Of a stretch of DNA of 47,400 nt, positions 42,098 through 47,400 are shown one piece after another. Origin of the DNA: Baffinella frigidus (taxonomy: Eukaryota; Cryptophyceae; Cryptomonadales; Baffinellaceae); assembly GCA_026770585.1 (NCBI GenBank), contig MU647540.1, positions 50,771-98,170 on the forward strand, read 5' to 3'. The notes under the pieces were generated by a model. The model worked only from the letters and a program-made list of their open reading frames with translations, was not told the origin of the DNA and made no database searches. How positions within the stretch are numbered: the stretch's first letter is position 1; each line of letters opens with the position of its first letter. The position numbers were made by a program, and so were the translations under genes.

Positions 42098-43702
42098 TCA
42101 CCCCATACACATCCAGTCACTGCTATTCAGATCCACAACCATCTTACCGAGGCGGTCGAGCAACGACCCGTCCCCGAGTGAATCCGACGAGACCATCACC
42201 CTGCCGAGCTTGTCCTTGTGTTCCCCACAGTACTGCATGACACCTCTGTTTGCCTCGGCCCATCGCACAGACCGTTCAGGGGTATTGGCAAGTAAGTTCT
42301 GGGATTGGGCATATCGCTGCCATCGGGCGACCACGACAGAGTCGGAGAGGATGTCGGCGATGTCGAGCCCACCGTTGACGCGGTCGTTCATGTCTTCGGA
42401 GCGCAACACAGAGAGGGCCACCTCGACCCTCGCCGCAGATTGCGGGTCGCATATATTCAAGAATACCAGCAATAGGCCCATGATGGAAGAAAAACGCTTG
42501 CTATAATCCCGGCATTTCTCGTAAACGGGCGAACCATGCGGTTCGTCATACTCCATGACATTTCCCACGAGAGACATGGAAGAAAACCGCTTGCTATAAT
42601 CCCGGCATTTCTCGTAAACGGGCGAACCATGCGGTTCGTCATACTCCATGACATTTCTCACGAGAGACTGGTGGAAGCAATGCAAAAACTTGTCGAAGTC
42701 GGCGAGGCCATAGCTCAGGTCTATGGTGTCTATGTCTGGAAAGATGGTGTTGTTGCGATACGGACCGTTCGCACCCAGCGAGCCAGCGTTGAGAACCACG
42801 GAGCAACTTTTGGCCGGGTAAAACATGCCCATCAATGTCACGTACTTGGCGTTGGATGTTTCATTGCCACCACCGCTCCGTTCGGGGGCAAGGTTCCATA
42901 TCACACTGTTCACCTTTGCCCATTTCAGACACCATGCGAGTTTGTTGGTAGCACATTCCCTTGCTACTTGCTGCAACAGCTCCGCTGTGCGATTCACCCC
43001 GACGTACGGCTCCTGCATTTCATCGGCAACGGAAAACATGAGACGGTGGCTTGCAGGGTCAATGCATCGCAGCATCGCCCCCATTGATTTGATTTCCGCC
43101 ACCAGGATTTCATTTCCACTGTCCTGGCATGTCACGCATAGGACGTCCATCCGGTCTTTCAGTTCTTGTGCGATGAAATGCAGCAGAGGGTTCAATGCAT
43201 CGCGTGCCGGTGGGACCAAGTGCGTGCGTGTGACATACCAAGAACCCTTCGAGACATGACTTTTGCGAACACTCCCCTCGAGTGCCTTGATCACGGCGGA
43301 TTTATGTTGTATGCGTTCTTTGGCCCGTTTCTGGTGCACGCGCAGCATCGTGGCGGTCTCCATCTCGGTCCAGCGCCCTTCATGCACAAATTGCACACCT
43401 TGGTTTTTCACCACGTCCCACAGTTCGGTGCTCCACCCGTCGCCACGGGACCCAAAGAGTCGGAGGAGAACTGCAAAGCTCTCCATCTGCTGGCGACATG
43501 TCAAGGTCTCGGACGCGTCGCAGAGTGTCGCCAACGCAAGACGGGACTGGTCTCCAGACGTCGGGTCGAAGATGGAAACGACATCCATGACACCGCCGAT
43601 GTTCCACGCCAGGTCGTTCATGTCTCGCATGTGTATGGGCGGGGCGCTATTGGCACGGTTGTCCGGTTTTAAGGTGAACGCGGCTCGATGCCTGTCGACC
43701 AT
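42098..43702 (-). CDS. large orphan protein (534 aa)
   Basis: 534 aa from ATG 43702. It is globular and mixed, with no transmembrane helix, signal peptide or zinc finger. Segments such as QVHQKRAKERIQHKSA-type basic helices, LNPLLHFIAQELKDRMDVLC and AKYVTLMGMFYPAKSCSVVL are not recognised. Near residue 345-405 a 31-aa unit (VMEYDEPHGSPVYEKCRDYS plus KRFSS) is present twice in tandem. Function unknown. The gene is followed by a poly(A)-like signal. Confidence 0.75.
   Translation of the reverse strand: MVDRHRAAFTLKPDNRANSAPPIHMRDMNDLAWNIGGVMDVVSIFDPTSGDQSRLALATLCDASETLTCRQQMESFAVLLRLFGSRGDGWSTELWDVVKNQGVQFVHEGRWTEMETATMLRVHQKRAKERIQHKSAVIKALEGSVRKSHVSKGSWYVTRTHLVPPARDALNPLLHFIAQELKDRMDVLCVTCQDSGNEILVAEIKSMGAMLRCIDPASHRLMFSVADEMQEPYVGVNRTAELLQQVARECATNKLAWCLKWAKVNSVIWNLAPERSGGGNETSNAKYVTLMGMFYPAKSCSVVLNAGSLGANGPYRNNTIFPDIDTIDLSYGLADFDKFLHCFHQSLVRNVMEYDEPHGSPVYEKCRDYSKRFSSMSLVGNVMEYDEPHGSPVYEKCRDYSKRFSSIMGLLLVFLNICDPQSAARVEVALSVLRSEDMNDRVNGGLDIADILSDSVVVARWQRYAQSQNLLANTPERSVRWAEANRGVMQYCGEHKDKLGRVMVSSDSLGDGSLLDRLGKMVVDLNSSDWMCMG
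42484..42669. repeat. 93-bp in-frame tandem duplication in the 534-aa gene
   Basis: The second copy is offset by 93 bases and differs at only two to four positions. The frame is preserved. Confidence 0.9.
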
Positions 43703-43886
43703 CAAACGCTGCGTCTTCGCGACGAGTGGACACGAAGCTCCTAAATACTACAGGATAGTCTACAGTCAGAGAGGAAGGGGCAGCGGAGGTGGGGGCTAGA
43801 GACCACGGAACAGGGTCGGACACAAGGAACCATGGACGAATCGTTTCGTGTATTGCTGTATTGAAGTCGGGTTACATTCTACCGGG

Positions 43887-45479
43887 TTACATATGGATGC
43901 TCCGGTCGTTGATCGATGCAATGAGTTTAACGAGATCGTCCGACATGATACGACCAGGTGAGTTCATACCCACCTTCGCGTTGTTAATGCCACCCAGGGC
44001 TAGGTTGCGCTCCTCCATCTGGAGAGCTATGGCGGCGCGCACCCGCTTGTCCAGAAGGACTCCCAGCGACAAACGGCACACGTCACTGTTATCGTAGAGT
44101 AGTTCCTGCACAGTAGTACCCGGTCTGCGACCCAAAGGGTAGCACTGTGTAGTCATGCACACATCCCTGCACAAGAGCGCGTCAATAACATTCGAAACAG
44201 CGACCTTGTCTTTCCTGCCACGTTTATTAACCCTCTCAAGCACCATACTGTATATCGGAGTCATTCCGGTCACAGAGTCCACAGATTCACACTCCATACC
44301 CGCCTTGATCAGAACGACGGCAGTCTCGAAGTCTCGGCGCTGCAAGCACGTTGGGATTTCTGACCTTACACGACCCATAGATCGTACCTGCTCGGTGGTC
44401 ACGTTCTCAACGATAAACGCTACGGCTCGTTTCCTGTCAAACCCAACCGCAATGCTCAGTGGTGATCGATTCGACGATGTCTTGGTTAGACAGGCCCCGG
44501 CGCGATGGAGTTGCTCCATGACATTCATATGATTCATGTGATTCTTTACGATCAACGTGGTCAGTGGCGTGCGTGTCAGTTCATGTTCACCAAACAGATT
44601 AGTGCCGGGGTCCCGGAAGTTCACCAGTCTCTTCATGTCCGTTGCGAGGAGCATCCGAACTAGCTCTCCAGTGGACGTTGTATCCATCCGTACTGCCACA
44701 GATAAGAGGTTGATTTTGCCGGCTGAACCTATAGACTCATAAGCGGCACCATTCTCTATTAGAATCCGACACTTCTCGACGTTGTCTGCTTGCAGGTTAG
44801 GATTATAGTGCATTGGATGCCCTTTGTCCCACGATCGAATAAGCTCCTCCAATGGCGCCGTGTCCTGTAGATGGCCCTGGCGGATTACCTCAGCGCCCAG
44901 ATCCACTACACACTGCAACATACTCGGCGTTCCAATCGCCGCGGCGACCGACAAGAACGGTTTGTTCCATCCCATGATATCGAGTTTCTTCCAAAGATTA
45001 TCGGTGGACATTGGCGCATTTATCGCCGCAAAGCGGGCGAATAGCAGTTTGAAGATCGTAGTAGTCGACCTGTTAGACAGAGCGTCCTTCCACAAGAATC
45101 GATCGGCCGTCACCAATGCCCCTGCATTTAGCAGTAGTCGTACGATATCGACTCGACCGGTACATACCACAGCATCGAGTGCGGTCGCAGAAATAATTGA
45201 GTGCGCATTCCTCTGGTAATCAAGATCCCCAAGGTATCGCAGAGTATACGGATAACGTTCAACCTGATGTGCCGAACGATATGTCGTGAAGTGTCCGTTG
45301 ATATCGACATCCTGCTCGTCGATGATCTTCTGTACCTCCTGTTCATACCCATCGTTGATAGCACCAATCAACGCCTTCAATGCATCCTTGGGGGCCATCA
45401 TAACATGTGCCGCATTCGCATGGGCATTGCCGTGCAGCGCACCCACCACCGCATCTGACGCATCTTCCATCAAATCCAT
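43887..45479 (-). CDS. large ankyrin-repeat protein
   Basis: 530 aa from ATG 45479. About ten repeats, several with long insertions: ALIGAINDGYEQEVQKIIDE, ATALDAVVCTGRVDIVRLLL, NAGALVTADRFLW, KPFLSVAAAIGTPSMLQCVV, NLLSVAVRMDTTSTGELVRM, RTPLTTLIVKNHMNHMNVME, RSPLSIAVGFDRKRAVAFIV and GMTPIYSMVLERV. The C-terminal tail (ERNLALGGINNAKVGMNSPG, then DLVKLIASIND) is a diverged relative of the AMG-RLG-LDL tail of other ankyrin proteins here. A TATATAG element lies about 65 bases upstream. Confidence 0.88.
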   Translation of the reverse strand: MDLMEDASDAVVGALHGNAHANAAHVMMAPKDALKALIGAINDGYEQEVQKIIDEQDVDINGHFTTYRSAHQVERYPYTLRYLGDLDYQRNAHSIISATALDAVVCTGRVDIVRLLLNAGALVTADRFLWKDALSNRSTTTIFKLLFARFAAINAPMSTDNLWKKLDIMGWNKPFLSVAAAIGTPSMLQCVVDLGAEVIRQGHLQDTAPLEELIRSWDKGHPMHYNPNLQADNVEKCRILIENGAAYESIGSAGKINLLSVAVRMDTTSTGELVRMLLATDMKRLVNFRDPGTNLFGEHELTRTPLTTLIVKNHMNHMNVMEQLHRAGACLTKTSSNRSPLSIAVGFDRKRAVAFIVENVTTEQVRSMGRVRSEIPTCLQRRDFETAVVLIKAGMECESVDSVTGMTPIYSMVLERVNKRGRKDKVAVSNVIDALLCRDVCMTTQCYPLGRRPGTTVQELLYDNSDVCRLSLGVLLDKRVRAAIALQMEERNLALGGINNAKVGMNSPGRIMSDDLVKLIASINDRSIHM

Positions 45480-45847
45480 CTCGGGGTCGCAGATGAGCCG
45501 GCTACTGGTGAGCTGGGTTTGTAGTAAGGGGCCACATAGGCCCCTATATATGCGGAACCGCCTGGAACCACACCCACCTACCCACCCACCAGCATCCCTC
45601 GAGGGGAGGAGGTTTCAGTTGAGACGCAAACAAATTCAAACCCAGTTGAACCAGGTAGTTCGTTGACGGTCAGCTTAAGGCATCACGTCTTAAGTTGACA
45701 TGCGCTGTGCATGGTTCCTTACGACATTCCCCCACATCCACTCCCCAACTGAATGGGGGACTGCACACGGGGACTATTACAACTGGGGCGCGGAACGGCA
45801 TACACGGCACCAAGACACCCGACAACAACCAAGACACGGTCTCATCG
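45480..45847. other. intergenic region
   Basis: Holds the TATA-like element of the ankyrin gene, a short GGGGACTG-type repeat pair (45750-45785) related to the array at 37120, and the leader of the RING gene. Confidence 0.5.
45544..45550 (-). promoter_or_regulatory. TATA-like element
   Basis: TATATAG on the minus strand, about 65 bases upstream of ATG 45479. Confidence 0.4.
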
Positions 45848-46414
45848 ATGAGCGCTATGTACATCGAACCGGATGATGCCGGTGCAGCTGATGAATGCCC
45901 GGTGTGCATGACGCACACACAACTGTCGTCCCTCGACGGGTGCCGGCACAAGTTCTGCATGAAATGCGCAACTGAAACCAGCAGGAACCACCCCGTGTGC
46001 CCACTCTGCCGCACGCACTTCACAACCGTCACAGAGCCCGGGGGATACAATCTCACGTACGACATCTCGGGAAAGTTCAAGATCCGCGGCTTCGTCTGGG
46101 TCAGTGCGTTCTGCATGGGCTTGGCAAACGAGTTAGTCTTCGTCAACGAGGAAGATGAAGAATATGTCGTGTTCATGCCCGAGTTCCTCAACGACATGCT
46201 TGCTGCTGATGCAAAGCTCTACTGGTTGGAAGAAACCGAGGAATTGGACGACAACGGCGAGCCGGACCCGGGCGAGAACAACCACAAGCTCCGACGCTTC
46301 CACGAGATGGAAGAGGCCGTCAAGGCGTTCCGCAACCTTCCCATCATCTACACGCGACGTGTGTTTATAAAACCTCCTCTCTGGCACACTTTCTTTAAAT
46401 CTTCTTTCAAATGA
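45848..46414 (+). CDS. RING-finger protein
   Basis: 188 aa from ATG 45848. A canonical C3HC4 RING occupies residues 17-54 (C17, C20, C32, H34, C37, C40, C51, C54; CPVC at its start and CPLC at its end). The remaining 130 residues contain FKIRGFVWVSAFCMGLANEL, acidic stretches (NEEDEEY, DDNGEPDPGEN) and a helical C-terminus, and are unrecognised. RING proteins of this size act as E3 ubiquitin ligases, and large DNA viruses often use them to degrade host factors. An open frame upstream to 45695 is noncoding in appearance. Confidence 0.85.
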   Translation: MSAMYIEPDDAGAADECPVCMTHTQLSSLDGCRHKFCMKCATETSRNHPVCPLCRTHFTTVTEPGGYNLTYDISGKFKIRGFVWVSAFCMGLANELVFVNEEDEEYVVFMPEFLNDMLAADAKLYWLEETEELDDNGEPDPGENNHKLRRFHEMEEAVKAFRNLPIIYTRRVFIKPPLWHTFFKSSFK

Positions 46415-46609
46415 TTTAAAGCCTGAAAAAATGACTCCAGCCCTTCCAGGCCTTCCAGCCTCCTAAACCCGCCTTCAAGCCGCTGTAAAGTGGTGTGAAA
46501 TCGTGTGAATGAATGGGGACCAAAAAAAATCTGTGTCTCTGTGTGTGCCGCACGCTATCTGCTTCCTTGCGTGCGCCAAAGAGAGATGTTTCGCACGAAT
46601 TTATCACCC

Positions 46610-46715
46610 CACGCATCGCTCCCACGCATCGCTCCCACGCATCGCTCCCACACTCCCACGCATCGCTCCCCCTCTACGCATCGCTCCGCTCCCACGCATC
46701 GCTCCCCCCTCTACA
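46610..46715. repeat. CCCACGCATCGCT minisatellite
   Basis: Seven to eight imperfect copies of a 12-13-bp unit, ending against the stop of the minus-strand edge gene. Confidence 0.9.
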
Positions 46716-47400
46716 TCCCGTGGCGGTTGCTGCAGTCGCACTCGCATGTGTGGTTCTGGTTCGCGCATGCGCAAAACGCAACCCCTGCGGCGCATACCTC
46801 CCCGAATCCGCCCACCAGGTTGAGAAACCCGATGAGGATTCCGGGGGTCATCTTCACGATTCCAGCAAGAGTCGAGAAGATGAAAAAGATTGACATGACA
46901 ATCTTAACGATAACCCCCCAGTAGAAGTTGAAATCTGCCTTAACCCTGGCCGCATACTCTACGTCCTTCCTACGCTGCATAGAGTGGCGCTCATCGCTAT
47001 CGGCAGAGGCCTGGCTCCTAGCGTCAAAATAGTCGGGGGGAGCATCGCGAGACGAGCGAGAACGGGGACGCGAGGACATAGCAGCACCAGCGGGTGAGAT
47101 GGAGCGCTCACGCGAGGGGGTGCGGCTATCCTGTCCTACTTGGCGGCGGAGGTTGTGGCGGCTAATGCGCTCACCGTCAGCGAGGGCCTCAAGGCGGACG
47201 AGCTTGACTTCGGCGACGCGCAGCACGTTCTCCTCGACGTCTTCAGTCAGGCGCAGGAGGCGAAGGTCTTCAGCGGCGACGCGAACGGCTTCAGCGGAGA
47301 TGTCGGCCTGCTCCACCAGTTCGGTGAGACGGACAAGCTCCTCCTTAGCCTTGTCAAGCGTCTCCTTATCACGCAGCTTCTTCTTCTCGGTGTTGATGGC
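46711..47400 (-). CDS. coiled-coil and membrane protein, 5' end beyond the window
   Basis: The frame is open to the right edge without a stop (about 229 codons visible), so the start lies outside. The visible N-terminal part is a charged coiled coil (KKKLRDKETLDKAKEELVRL and on). A Ser/Arg-rich linker follows (RSISPAGAAMSSRPRSRSSR), then a helix and two hydrophobic segments (GVIVKIVMSIFFIFSTLAGI, PGILIGFLNLVGGFGEVCAA), ending in a Cys-rich tail (CACANQNHTCECDCSN). It looks like a membrane-anchored scaffold with a metal-binding tail. Family not recognised. Confidence 0.65.
   Translation of the reverse strand, partial: AINTEKKKLRDKETLDKAKEELVRLTELVEQADISAEAVRVAAEDLRLLRLTEDVEENVLRVAEVKLVRLEALADGERISRHNLRRQVGQDSRTPSRERSISPAGAAMSSRPRSRSSRDAPPDYFDARSQASADSDERHSMQRRKDVEYAARVKADFNFYWGVIVKIVMSIFFIFSTLAGIVKMTPGILIGFLNLVGGFGEVCAAGVAFCACANQNHTCECDCSNRHGM

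Overview
The window looks like accessory-region DNA of a large nucleocytoplasmic eukaryotic dsDNA virus (giant-virus or algal-virus type, GC a little above 50% by eye), or an endogenised copy of one in a protist or algal genome. The reasons are dense, mostly intronless genes on both strands, short AT-rich TATA boxes about 25-65 bp upstream of many ATGs, AATAAA-type signals at 3' ends, many ankyrin-repeat proteins, RING/TRAF zinc-finger proteins, small membrane proteins, and abundant minisatellites. No ribosomal, tRNA or bacterial genes were found, and no capsid, polymerase or packaging ATPase gene lies here, so the lineage cannot be fixed. A phaeovirus-like or other algal virus is only a guess.

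Layout. 1-2.1 kb: an edge gene, a TALE-homeodomain-like protein and an acidic repeat protein. 2.3-8 kb: an alpha/beta hydrolase and ankyrin genes around two repeat-rich ORFs. 8-12 kb: an XPG/FEN-like nuclease broken by a 26-bp duplication, then a tandem pair of ankyrin genes, each followed by a decayed piece resembling that nuclease. 12.3-17 kb: a 615-aa protein with an adenain/Ulp1-like cysteine-protease signature and small unknowns. 17-19.3 kb: ankyrin genes and a 161-bp tandem duplication. 19.4-26.7 kb: a coiled-coil protein, a multi-pass membrane protein split by a frame change, and orphan proteins with clear TATA boxes. 26.9-29.9 kb: an orphan gene with an internally repeated GP-motif domain, cut by a 1.66-kb GC-rich insert flanked by a 13-bp direct repeat. 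30-37 kb: small repeat proteins, a CENP-B/psq-like HTH protein and more ankyrin genes. 37.4-38 kb: a paralogue carrying a candidate GT-AG intron. 38.2-39.5 kb: a secreted ice-binding (DUF3494) protein interrupted by an in-frame TGA. 40.5-47.4 kb: a RING-TRAF protein, a 534-aa orphan, a 530-aa ankyrin protein, a RING protein and an edge coiled-coil/membrane protein.

How the genes may work together. Most recognisable products point to host interaction rather than the core viral cycle: ankyrin adaptors (several with a shared C-terminal motif), RING and TRAF-like ubiquitin factors, a Ulp1/adenain-like protease, DNA-binding HTH and homeodomain proteins, a lipase-like hydrolase and a secreted ice-binding protein. 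The many interrupted genes suggest either a decaying endogenous element or a draft sequence with errors. Telling these apart is the main open question.
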